This document shows, piece by piece, positions 36,495 to 46,764 of a DNA stretch of 64,000 nt. Where the stretch lies: the NCBI RefSeq assembly GCF_023065955.2, contig NW_026622974.1:34751718-34815717 (forward strand), read 5' to 3'. The position numbers and the translations under genes were made by a program. Within the stretch, counting starts at the first letter, position 1, and each line of letters begins with the position of its first letter. The notes below the pieces were generated by a model. It was not told the DNA's origin, did not search any database, and saw only the letters and a list, made by a program, of their open reading frames with translations. This stretch comes from Ursus arctos. Taxonomy: Eukaryota; Chordata; Mammalia; Carnivora; Ursidae.

Positions 36495-38340
36495 TGAATT
36501 CCGCTTTTTACACAGTATTTTATTTAACTACATTTAATGGTATCATTCTGCTGTTTACAGATTAGGACATGTTTTCATATTGGAAAGTGGAGACAGAGGG
36601 GAAGTAACTTCCCAAAATAACCTCAAATCTGTCCAATGTCAGAGCTCCCAAATGCAGTCCTCCTATCATATTCTTCAAGCCCACCACCCACTGTGCTATT
36701 GCTTCATTTCCCTACATTCTGCTGTCTTATGGCCAGTACATAACAAGAGTAACTGTGGACACCCAGCATCCTTTAGGAAAAGGGCAGGACACAGTTATTA
36801 ATTTTTCTTATCTGGACGGAACCTTAGGTTACCTCTCTTTGTGATCTTACTTGGCACCTTATATTTTCCAGAACTCAGTTCATTTAATGTATTCTTTAAA
36901 GGAAAAGACAGAACATAATGGGAAAAAGTACTTCTAAGATTCTACCAAAAGATTTCAGAAACTGGAAAAGATTATATGTCTTTTAGCAGAAGGCTTATTT
37001 TTAAAGTTTAACCAGGCTCCAAACTTATAATTGCTTTAACCATAATCTAAAGAATCCCTTAAAATGCTAGATTCTCAAGAAATAAAAGTTCTCCCATCAC
37101 CCAGGGGCCAAGGATAAATACAAGAAACTCAGTTTCTTTGCTCATTTCAACCTCTTGGGTGATTCCCTTCAACTCTTCATGCTCCCTCTCCTTTGTCACT
37201 TTCTGGAATACCATGGGATCTGCCAAAGAAAAGTCAAGTGACTGTGAAAAGAATCATTTCCTTGATTCCCAAGCTATGAGAAGAAATTCAAAGTTGAAAA
37301 TTGTTTAAGCTCAAGAAAAATACATAAATAGCAGCCAAATGTTGACAACAGAAAAAAAAAAATGCTATGGTTGGAAGAATCCTGCATACCTTGCTCAATA
37401 AAAGTACCCTCTCCTCCCAAATTCTTCTTTTACAACAAATAAGTGAACTCGTTCCTAAACTGTGGTGTGCCCTGTACCACAGCTTGCATCCACAGCTGTG
37501 TAGCCAGCGTCTCTACTCAACCACTCCACGCTGTGTTCTCCAGGGAATTATCCACCCTTTCCACAAAAACAGCAGCGGCTCTAGAAACTAGAGAGCTCCA
37601 CCTGAAATGGCAACAGGGAAACTTAAGTGCTACCAAAAAGAATTCTTCCATGACCGAGATCCATGAAAAAATATTTAAGATCCACTATATAGTTTCCCTA
37701 TTTTATAGACCATTCAGACCTAAAATCCTAAGAAATGGGAAAACATGGAATTTTGTTACAAATCCTGTATAACTACTTACAGATGATGTTCTGCCAAACA
37801 TACCTGTTGGTATGACATAAATCTGGACTTGGAAAAATACTTTTTATTGCTGTGGGTTTAATTGTGGTGAGCTATGCAGAAACTTTGGGTTGGTCCAATT
37901 TACTTGAATCACAAACATTTTCTGAAATAGAACTTGTCAACTCACTCATTTTTCAAAGGTGTTGATTTCCTCTTGAATTTTAAGTTTCAAGATTATATCA
38001 TCATAAAATTATCTGTGTTGTTTATTTAATGCCCTATCTTAACACAACACAGATCTCAGGTCATTTCTGGACTTACTACTAACACAATGAGATTCTTTTC
38101 TAAAGATAGAGAAATAGAGCAAAGTGAAAGGAAGAAAAAGAAAAGCCCAGAAGAGTTAGTTAACAGAAATGAATGCCTCAAGGTTCTGCATAGGGATAAG
38201 GGAAACTACATAGTAAATTCTGGATTCCCCTGTTGCCCAACCTAGAAGGGGAATATAGCAAGCTATGGAATTCATGCTGCCCATAACACGGGGTGATATG
38301 GAAAATACTTCACAACTGAAATAGGTCAGGCCCTAATCAA
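36495..38340. other. No gene recognised
   Basis: Unique-looking. Frames at 37,367-37,772 overlap in two phases and carry no domain I recognise. Confidence 0.45.
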
Positions 38341-38344
38341 TCTG

Positions 38345-38512
38345 ATGCTAACTTTAAAAATGTAATATGATTATATGGTGATGAATGTTAAGTAGACTTA
38401 TTGTGGTAATCATTTCACAATGTGTACAAATATCCAGTCATTCATTATGCTATATGCCTGAAACTAATATAATGTTATACGTCAATTATACCTCAATTAA
38501 AAAAAGTAAAAT
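38345..38512 (+). mobile_element. L1 3'UTR fragment, sense
   Basis: 'gtgatgaatgttaagtagacttattgtgg', then 'atttcacaatgtgtacaaatatc' and 'gcctgaaactaatataatg' lead into an A-rich end. This is the 3' end of an L1MA/L1MB-type element. Confidence 0.85.
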
Positions 38513-38558
38513 AAGTTAAAAAAGGTAGTACAGCATCTCAATAAGAAATGCCATCCCC

Positions 38559-38699
38559 GGGGGCGCCTGGGTGGCATAGCGGTTAAGCGTCTGCCTTCGG
38601 CTCAGGGTGTGATCCCGGCGTTGTGGGATCGAGCCCCACATCAGGCTCCTCTGCTATGAGCCTGCTTCATCCTCTCCCACTCCCCCTGCTTGTGTTCTC

Positions 38700-38751
<52 letters not shown>

Positions 38752-38805
38752 GCTGTCTCTATCTCTGTCGAATAAATAAATAAAATCTTTAAAAAAAAAA
38801 AAAGA
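38559..38805 (+). mobile_element. Can-SINE with expanded (CT)n
   Basis: Full-length, near-consensus copy, about 50 bp longer than its relatives because the CT-rich middle has grown to a (CT)n run at about 38,697-38,746. A perfect 16-bp target duplication, aagaaatgccatcccc, lies at 38,543-38,558 and 38,806-38,821. Confidence 0.97.
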
Positions 38806-38821
38806 AAGAAATGCCATCCCC

Positions 38822-39525
38822 TTGACTTTGCCATCTTTAGATTAAAATTATCTGAGTACCTATTCAACAAAAGATTACTTTGTAAATCAAGCTCACTGCT
38901 TAAAAGAAAAGTATAGCTTATTTTTTCTTTGTTTCTCAGCTTTAAAACAGAAGCTTGGTCAAGACTTCAAATTAAAATTTAAATTTTTTTACTTCGTTCT
39001 GGTGATGTTTTTAAGTTAAAAGTAGGAGAAAATCTTCCAAATATGTCTACTGGTATTATTTCGTCTTCTAGATCTCATATATAAATAAATACTCAGATTT
39101 CCAGAGAGTTTATCTTATGGCACGATTTTCCTCAAACTGAATCCCTTCGAGGACATCTCTGGCCTACAAGCACTAGAATGCTATGAAATTGGGGAAGGTG
39201 AGTTTCATGAATAAACCCCTGATTAAGTATTAAATGAATGTGTTGTCCTTGATCCACAGGAAAATGGCTTCCATAACAGCTCCTCAAAGAGAAACCAGCA
39301 AAGGAGAAAGGGCTGCACAGAAGTGGAAATTCTGCAAAGTAATATAAGGAGGCAAAATGATTTCTCACATAATTTCATTCTTGGGAAAGGGCAGGAAAAA
39401 AAACGTTAGGGATAAAGTGTGAGTGTTACCCTAATCTCCCCTTGGATTTTCATGCAAACTTTTCTAAGGGAATTTGATTCCAATTAAGTGGAGAGGTTTG
39501 AGAAATTTGCTTTCCCTAAGTGACT
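38822..39525. other. No gene recognised
   Basis: No repeat or exon recognised. The 78-codon minus-strand frame at 39,132-39,368 is unsupported. Confidence 0.5.
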
Positions 39526-39529
39526 TTCC

Positions 39530-39643
39530 TTTTTTAAGATTTTATTTTTAAGTAATCTCTATGCCCAAGGTGGGGCTGGAACCTCCAACCCCACCCAGAT
39601 CAAGAGCTGCATGCTCCACCCACCAAGCCAGCCAGGTCCCCCT
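39530..39643 (-). mobile_element. Short Can-SINE variant, antisense
   Basis: 'taagattttatttttaagtaatctctatgcccaag', then the tRNA-like part up to 'aagccagccaggtccccc'. This is the short carnivore SINE form without the CT-rich middle. No clear target duplication was found. Confidence 0.85.
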
Positions 39644-39649
39644 TCTCAG

Positions 39650-40095
39650 ATTTTTCTAAGTGAAGAATCCCAGGAGCACAACAATCATTTCCGGATTCTA
39701 GTCTGTGCTTACAAACAGCTCTTCCTTCACAGGTAACTATAAAGTATGAGTGACACTAAGGACTTTGACCAACTCATGCGAGTGGACTTAAGTGATCTTT
39801 GTTTAACATGTAATTTTAATCAGATTCTGGGCTTTAATAGTCTATCTTTTTGTTACCTTATGTCCTGGGGGCAACTAAGAGACCTTGATAGAAAGGAAGG
39901 AACAAAGGAGAAGACCAGGGAAGGAAGTGTGACACTTAAGAGAAAAGAACAGGAAGGGGAACAAAAGAGAAGAAGATGAGAAAGAAAAGAGGTATGCAAG
40001 TCAGACATTGTCTGTGGTGTGAGGGTAATTCATGATACCAAGAATATTCCAGAAGGAATTTTCTATAAAAATGGGATTGGCCATATCTGAGGTAG
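39650..40095. other. No gene recognised
   Basis: A-rich and unique-looking. The frame at 39,746-39,979 ends in a low-complexity Glu/Lys/Arg tail and has no family similarity. Confidence 0.5.
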
Positions 40096-40110
40096 GAATA
40101 AATGTCCTCT

Positions 40111-41407
40111 AGACCCCGCCCATGCCTTGGTCGAGGAGTGGCCTTGTGTGGTCTCTTCTGTAAATGGGCTCCATGGCCTAGCATCAGGGTCCCCACCACC
40201 TGTGATTGTGCACCAAAGCCCGCAAGGGGTTGCCACCGAGGGTTTCACCAGCCCACAAGCAGCAGACTGGCAGCCATCCCCTCCCGCGGCTCGTGGCCAC
40301 CCATGACTATTACTGGAACCAGCTGGGTTCCACTTCCACTAAGAGCCCCAGCCTAGGTGCAGAGTACCCTGCGGACGCCATCCCTCAGCACCCAGGTCTC
40401 CCCAGGGCTGACCCAGGTCCCTGGTGGGTGAACTTCATTTGGGGCAAGTCTATTCTCTCATTCACGGCTACAGTGTTGGAGTCTCCAGAACACTCCGAAT
40501 CTCCCCAGGCCTCCAGCCGCACGATCACCTGTGACATGGCTCTGGAAGCTACCAGGAAAGCCATGGCAAAGCCCATGCCAGGCCCCAGTCCTGAGTGGCC
40601 ACCAGCAGGGTTTAGGAGGCCCAGGAAAGCCCTCCCCTCCTCTCCCCTCCCCTCCCGCAGACTAGGCAGGCTGCAGCAAGCAGAAGTAGTTGGGTTGTAT
40701 ACCAATGTTCACAACAGCATTGTCCACAATAGCCAAACTGTGGAAGGAGCCAAGATGCCCTTCAACAGACGAATGGATAAAGAAAATGTGGTCCATATAT
40801 ACAATGGAGTATTACTCAGCCATCAGAAAGGATGATTACTCAACATTTGCATCAACATAGATGGAACTGGAGGAGATTATGTTAAGTGAAATAAGTCAAG
40901 CAGAGAAAGACAATTATCATATGATCTCACTTATTTGTGGAACATAAGGAATAGCAGGAAGATCATTAGGAGAAGGAATGGAAAAATGAAGCGGGGGACA
41001 CAGAGGGGGAGACGAACCATGAGAGACTATGGAGTCCAGGAAACAAACTGAGGGTTTTAGAGAAGGGGGGGGTGGCGGGATGGGCTAACCTGGTGATGGG
41101 TATTAAGGAGGGAACGTATTACATGGAGCACTGGGTGATATGCTCAAACAATGAATGACGGAACACTACATCAAAAGCTAATGATGTACTGTATGGTGAC
41201 TAACATAACATAATTAAAAAAAAAAAAGCAGCAGCAGTTGGGTTCTTTTATATCAAAATAGCAACATACCGAAAAGGAAGTTAAGAGAACCCCTCTCTTT
41301 ACTAGCCAAGCCACACGCAAGCCTTCCTGACACCCTGTAACCCTGTGCCTTGCACCAAGTGGAAAATAAACTACAAGCAGCCAGTAAAAAAAAAAAAAAA
41401 AAAAAAA
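40111..41407 (+). pseudogene. PPDPF-ps: PPDPF processed pseudogene interrupted by an L1
   Basis: Retrocopy of the mRNA for PPDPF (pancreatic progenitor cell differentiation and proliferation factor, a protein of about 114 residues). The coding remnant spans about 40,267-40,594. Its ATG is now CTG, AAIPS is followed by a small deletion that shifts the frame, and the rest reads VATHDYYWNQLGSTST, GLPRADPGPWW, FIWGKSILSFTATVLESPEH and SPQASSRTITC. The human form has VATHDYY, WWASFFFGKS and TVLES at these places. The ancestral stop is out of frame at 40,592-40,594, so the open frame runs into the UTR and then into an inserted L1 (40,697-41,226). After the L1 the 3'UTR resumes, with AATAAA at 41,365-41,370 and a poly(A) tail at 41,386-41,407. 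The 15-bp target duplication gaataaatgtcctct / gaataaatttcctct is at 40,096-40,110 and 41,408-41,422. No intron is present. It is a dead copy. The 209-codon frame is a pseudogene/L1 chimera. Confidence 0.93.
40697..41226 (+). mobile_element. Carnivore L1, 3' end only, inserted in the PPDPF pseudogene
   Basis: Starts inside the ORF2 C-terminal region ('gtataccaatgttcacaacagcattg', 'acagacgaatggataaagaaaatg', 'gagtattactcagccatcag'). It ends with a carnivore 3'UTR ('catcaaaagctaatgatgtactg') and a short poly(A). The target duplication is imperfect: agcagaagtagttgggtt ending at 40,696 and agcagcagcagttgggtt ending at 41,244. It is 5'-truncated and inactive, and younger than the pseudogene that hosts it. 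Confidence 0.93.
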
Positions 41408-41829
41408 GAATAAATTTCCTCTGAAGAAGGATGTATTAACTTGACCCTTAAAGGGTTCCTTGTATAGGCTGTAGGGAGTCCATGAATACCTAGACATCGT
41501 ATGCAAATTTGCACATGCCCATGTTAGTATGTGGTGGTCTAACAGTATCTCAGAGAGTTGTTTTGCTAAAAAGAAGTTAAAACCAGGGCACAAAAAAAGG
41601 AATTTCTTTGTAATTTAGTTTGAGTTACCACCTGAAGTTCTTAGTTCTTGGTTCACTTCCACAATCCTTGTGGAAGGATTCATTACCCTACTCCTGAGAA
41701 AGTTAACCCATGTATCTCAGATCTGGAAAAAAATGGAAATGTTATGTAGCCCATTTCTCTGCCTTCAGAAAGTACTACAGTCTATAAAAAGTGAAAATAT
41801 ATCATTTTTCAAACTCTGCAGAGCAGATT

Positions 41830-42150
41830 TTAATTATTTTTTGGTAGCCATTCATGGTTCACATTTCTCACCAAAAGGAAGTTCTTCTTTCTGTCAAGCC
41901 TAATTCCTTTATGTTGCAAAATAATTTGGTCTCTTATGTTTAACAATCCAGTGTTTTTGGATACTATTATTAAATTCATGTTCAGCTTTCTCTTCCTCAG
42001 TACTTTTGATCTTTCCATATTTTCATTCTCATATTCATTAATCATCTTCATGGCTTCCCTCTGAACCCTTTCCAATTCTTTGTATTTGTCTATAAATTCA
42101 GAAGTGAGTGCACTGAGAAGAGATTCATAAAACCCTTGGTTGATCGGCAA
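41830..42150 (-). pseudogene. CR1/L3-like LINE ORF2 C-terminal fragment, open for 106 codons
   Basis: The minus-strand frame contains KELERVQREAMKMI, then a charged stretch and RKRKLNMNLIIVSKN. This spacing and pattern (ELERVQRRATKMI ... LRKRRLRGDLIxVYK in the family) are those of the C-terminal domain of CR1/L3-type LINE reverse transcriptases. Such elements are very old in mammals and normally full of stops, yet this frame is uninterrupted from 42,150 to 41,830. The first part, before KELERVQ (about 20 residues), and the last 40 residues are not recognisable. There is no sign of a promoter or splice structure. Likely a fossil fragment that is open by chance; domestication is a remote alternative. 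Confidence 0.55.
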
Positions 42151-43850
42151 ACTTCCCTATGGTCACTGTAGTTGGTAGGTAATAATAAATTGCCAGAAAA
42201 TAATAATTATAAGATTGTCCTCTGAGTGTGAAATTATAAAATCAATGCAAAATGGCCCACACAGTTTTACTGGGGGTAAAATCTAGAATCAACAGGGTGA
42301 TCATTTGATTAAAGACTGCACATTAGAGGAAAGATGGTGTCACTTAAGAGAGGTGTTGGTCAGCCATGAAGTCTTGAAAAAGAAGAATCACAGAGTCAGG
42401 TCTTGGCAGCGACCACCCAAACAGTATCCAGGGAGGAGGGTGTTGGCCAGATTATTCTGATAACCTGGTGGTGCTTGTGTCCTCCTGTTGAAGAGATGGC
42501 TGTAGTAGGTCTGAGTCCTGTGGTCACTAAGGATTTGATTACTTACTACAGAACCCACAGATGTGACCATGTCACTCGTGTACAAGAAGGAGATCAGCAT
42601 GACCAGAAGAACCCACTCAGCTCTCCCTATATTCCTGGAAGCCCTAATTTCTGTATTAAACCTCTTTATTCTCACTGTACTTGCCAAATTCTAACTCAGA
42701 TATCAGATACGATGTGCCTACATTTTTCCAGTTTTTTTTTTTAAATCATATGCAACAAATTCATTTTTACTACCTTTGCTTTATTCCGCAACACAAAACG
42801 AAAACTTTTGCCTATAAATCCTGAAGGGAAAGAAAACAGGAAGTCCATTGGTTGCTATGCCAATGTTTACTTGAGTAAAGGAAATCTTTTTTTCTTTATT
42901 GCACTTTAGCATTTTCTTCCTAGCAATGGAAACTGTAGATAATTAACAAGTATACTATTAGCTTCTACATGGTATCCAATTCAAAAATCTTCACTGACGG
43001 CACACCCTTAGCAAATTGTCCTTAACTCATTAGTTCTGAGAATGAAAAGGAACATACTGCTAACACATATCATATCCATTTGAAGAAAGTCTCTCTGAAT
43101 GAAATGCTACATATCATAAAGGAAACCTAGAAGGATTCACCAAAATGTCTTAAGTGGATAGATCATCAAGAATTTCATGAGACATGGAAGAAGGTTCAAA
43201 ACACAGGCCAGCACTACTCTTCTTCCCTATCATAGGAGTCAGTTAACAAGCACAGGGTGGACATAACTGATAGCATTTCTCTTCCCAGGGTCTCATGGGC
43301 TTCATTTGCAATAACAATTTGGAGAGGGCCGCCACGCATTCAACAGCAATTCATAGATTTCCAACCAGTGACATCCCTAGCACATTTGATGCACAGAAAA
43401 CATTTTTTCCTCTATATGACAAAATTATTTTCACTATTAACTATGACATGAAACAAAAATAATGTCAAGAAATGTAGACTGAATTCTTTTCTTTATTCAT
43501 CTTATTAAACATAATCATACTAGAAGTGAACAAATGGATGGATGGATGAACATTCGGTTCTAAAAAGGAAGAAAATAATGGATTGTGTTCTTGTGATCTC
43601 AATTTACTCAAGATATTTTTGGGGGAAAAAAAAGGAAAAACATATCTACGTTGGTTTGTCATGAATGATTAGCATTACAGTTTCTATTTTTGAGATTTAG
43701 CTTCTGCAAATTTAAAAATATTAAACACAAATAAAAACTTCAAGTAGTCACATAAAATAACAGAATTGAAATAATTCAAGTTCTGTTTTGTTGTATTTAT
43801 GACTATTCTTTAAAACCCACAGTTTAAACACAGGAATGTGTGAAGATACA
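42151..43850. other. No gene recognised
   Basis: The segment at about 42,360-42,720 has overlapping open frames on both strands (113 and 99 codons) and may be a decayed LTR, given a polyadenylation-like 'gtattaaacctctttattctcac'. I could not assign it. The remainder is AT-rich and unique-looking. Confidence 0.45.
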
Positions 43851-43866
43851 AACTACAGCAGATGGG

Positions 43867-44064
43867 GGGCACCTGGGTGGCTCAGTCGTTAAGCGTCTGC
43901 CTTCGGCTCAGGTCATGATCCCAGGGGCCTGGGATTGAGCCCCGCATTGGGCTCCCTGGTCAGCAGGAAGCCTGCTTCTCCCTCTCCCTCTGCCCCTGCT
44001 TGTGTTCCCTCTCTCGCTGTCTCTCTGTCAAATAAATAAATAAAATCCATAAAAAAAAAAAAAG
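43867..44064 (+). mobile_element. Can-SINE, full length
   Basis: Head 'ggcacctgggtggctcagtcg' and tail aaataaataaataaaatcc plus poly(A). A perfect 16-bp target duplication, aactacagcagatggg, lies at 43,851-43,866 and 44,065-44,080. Confidence 0.97.
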
Positions 44065-44144
44065 AACTACAGCAGATGGGAACACCAATGATTCTAAATC
44101 ATTACAAACTTGAAACAAATACATGGAGCTGAGTCTCATGTGCC

Positions 44145-44158
44145 GGGGGGGGGGGGGG
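44145..44158. repeat. Poly(G) run of 14
   Basis: An isolated mononucleotide G tract (tgcc then 14 G then acaac). Such runs are rare, unstable in length and prone to sequencing error. Confidence 0.9.
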
Positions 44159-44159
44159 A

Positions 44160-45200
44160 CAACTTCACATCTGGCAGTTCTCTAAAGTAATTTACAAGGA
44201 GAACACAATATTCAGTGAGGAATAAGTCTTTTAAAAAGAGCAAATTTGAAGCATATTATATGTATTATATACATTATATATTTAAAATACAACAGTAACT
44301 GCTATGCTCGTTTAGATCTCAAGCTAGCAAAAATTTTTTCAGGGAAGAGTATTTTTCCACTGGGAGTGTTTAAACTTGCAGGCTTACAGTGACAATAAAT
44401 AGCAGAGCAGATCAACGTTCATGGTTTTGTTATTGTTTTTACCTTCCCTACACACACTGCACCTCTTTTTGCTTGTATCTGGGCTAGACTGATCCCACTC
44501 ACCCAAATTTGATAAGCTACTTCTTCCAATTTAATGATGTTGGATTGCAATTTTGATGGACCCAGGCTCATACAGTAATCTGAAACATTCCCTCCACCTC
44601 CATCCATAGATCAGATAATGTTATCTACTTTTTTCACAGAAGCCTACTGCACAAACATTCCTTACTTAGGACCTACACATACCCTTTTGTTGGCAAAGTC
44701 CTCAGAATAGAGCCTGAATTCTTGACCAGCTCAAGTTGGATGTCAGCTCAATAGGACATCATGTTTAGAGTCCCACATGTACCCCATTCATCTCCCTCCC
44801 AATGTAGTGTCAGTGTGTGACTCCCCTAACGCATCTGTCTTTTCATGGTCTTGCTGAAGCTAACTTGCAAAGGCTCCAGCCTTGTCGCACCTGTTCATTC
44901 TCAATGTTGTACACTTTCCTTCCCAAGGAAGTAGAGAGGGGTCAAGTTTGTTCTTACTGCCTCTTCTCTAACCCTAAAGACCTGCCAGATTTCTCTTACA
45001 TCTTAGAATCATTTTATCTCCTTACTTTGTTTATACACTGCTTATGGGTTTAGAAGAAACTGTTAACTATAATATTTAATCATAAAGTAATTTTCTATTT
45101 TTCATCCCTGATGTTCTTGGGACATATTTTTGCCTTTATGAAAATGTACCCTCCTGAGTTTTGATTGTGTTATATTCTGGCTAAGAAAATGAACTTAAAA
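44160..45200. other. No gene recognised
   Basis: AT-rich stretch at 44,255-44,295. A decayed L2-like segment is possible at about 44,700-45,060, but I cannot support it firmly. Confidence 0.45.
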
Positions 45201-45211
45201 CCTTCTTTGCC

Positions 45212-45428
45212 ACGGCACCTGGGTGGCTCACTCGTTAAGTGTCTGCCTTCGGCTCAGGGCGTGATCCCAGGGTCCTGGGATCAAGCCTCATGTCAGGCTC
45301 CCTGCTCTGCTGGGAGCCTGCTTCTTCCTCTCCCACTCCCCCTGCTTCTGTTCTCTCTCTCGCTGGCTGTCTCTCTCTCTCTGTCAAATAATAAATAAAC
45401 TCTTAAAAAACAAAACAAAACAAAAAAT
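45212..45428 (+). mobile_element. Can-SINE, full length
   Basis: Head 'acggcacctgggtggctcac' and a tail that has become (ACAAA)n. An 11-bp target duplication, ccttctttgcc, lies at 45,201-45,211 and 45,429-45,439. Confidence 0.96.
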
Positions 45429-45879
45429 CCTTCTTTGCCTGTTACCTATTTCCAAAAGGAAATTTTTAGCAATAAAAAAAAGTTGTCTGGCTATGGGAAA
45501 TTAACCACATTCAAGCCCAGGCAGGCTTTGATTTATTGATTTATTGTATATGGTATGTGTGATTTATTTTATATCATTTATTGTTTATTACATAAACATT
45601 GATTGTATAAACATATTAGAGCTTCAGATGTGACCGAAACTATGCCAGGTGCCGGGGATAAGTGATGAACATGGTAGGTAACCAATTCTGGCCACACGAG
45701 CTTAGAATCTACAAGGGTCTAGAATTTACATTTTTTACATTACTTATAGAATTATCCAATGTCTGAAGTGACTTCAAGGTGCACATTTGCAAAACCTGTC
45801 ATAAAAGACTGTGGTTTAAGCAAAGACTTCATTGTCTACGATATGTAAGTACATAGAGTTAGAACATAGACCGGCCAGG

Positions 45880-46135
45880 GGCAATATTCCGTAATGATTA
45901 AGAATTCAGGCTATAGAGTCAGGTGGCCCTAGGTCAAATCCTGGCTCTCCCCCCCCTGTGTGGTAGTGGGCACTGACAATCTACTTGACCTTTCTGACCT
46001 TTATGTTCCTCAAGATCAAAGGGGATAAAAATATTATGTATCTCACAGAGTCATTGTGAGGATTAAATAAGATCTGAAGGGCTGAGAACAGCACCCAGCA
46101 TATAGTAAATGATAAAGGTTAGCCATTTTTATTAT
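45880..46135 (+). mobile_element. MIR SINE, sense
   Basis: Has the MIR order: 'gtaatgattaagaattcaggctatagagtc', 'ggtcaaatcctggctc', a MIR core, 'cacagagtcattgtgaggattaaataag', 'gctgagaacagcacccagcatatagtaaatg'. It is nearly full length. Confidence 0.93.
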
Positions 46136-46244
46136 CATTTACTACTATGATTTTAATTTTCTACCACAAATGTTTACATAAAAGCCCCATTAGATGACAA
46201 TTAGAAACCAAATGTAAGAAGTGTTGAAGTAATTTATTCATAAA

Positions 46245-46760
46245 TCTATCAGTCAGAATCCAATCAGAAAAACAGAAACCACGCTGAGGACTTCAGATGG
46301 AGGGAACTGACTACAAAGGCGTTGGCAGGGTGAGCAGAGGGGAAAAGGAAGGATTCAGGACACCTGGAGACCAGGAAGCCGGTGATGTGCCTGGGGCTGG
46401 CACCTGCCGGCTCACCCTTGCCGCCTTGCTGCTAGAGATGTTGCCACCACGGCCAAGATGAAAAGCACCACGACTGGGGCCAGAACTGCCCAAGAGGCAT
46501 GTCGGCTGGACTGGACGCCTGCAGATGTGATGCCGGGGAGCCCACAATCGTCTCTCCCATCCCCAGAAACCACCAGCAGCTGTCAGTCCCTGCCATGGAG
46601 TTGGTGCCCGAGGCAGAATCTCCGTACCTGCTGCCTTCTGGTTTTCCACCAGTGCCTCCCATGGGAAGCCCCGGACAGAAAGGGGCCAGGGAGTGCAGCC
46701 GGCAGACTACTGCCCCCAGCAGTACTGAGCAGAGAAGGGCAGGCGTGGGGCTGAGGGACA
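46245..46760. repeat. GC-rich ancient interspersed repeat, family unassigned
   Basis: 'cagtcagaatccaatcagaaaaacagaaacc', then 'ggaactgactacaaaggcgttgg', 'aagatgaaaagcaccacgactggggcc' and 'gaggcatgtcggctggactgg' match my memory of a mammal-wide repeat. The overlapping open frames on both strands (98-112 codons) come from its GC-rich composition. They are not genes. Confidence 0.55.
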
Positions 46761-46764
46761 GCAA

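Noticed and set aside
40206..40835. Longest open frame in the window (209 codons) as a real gene
   Set aside because: It starts upstream of the true PPDPF start, runs through a frameshifted PPDPF remnant and its 3'UTR, and ends inside an inserted L1. It is a pseudogene/transposon chimera.
41171..41593. 140-codon minus-strand frame with poly-Phe runs
   Set aside because: The Phe runs are the reverse of two poly(A) tails (the L1 and the PPDPF retrocopy). No domain is present.
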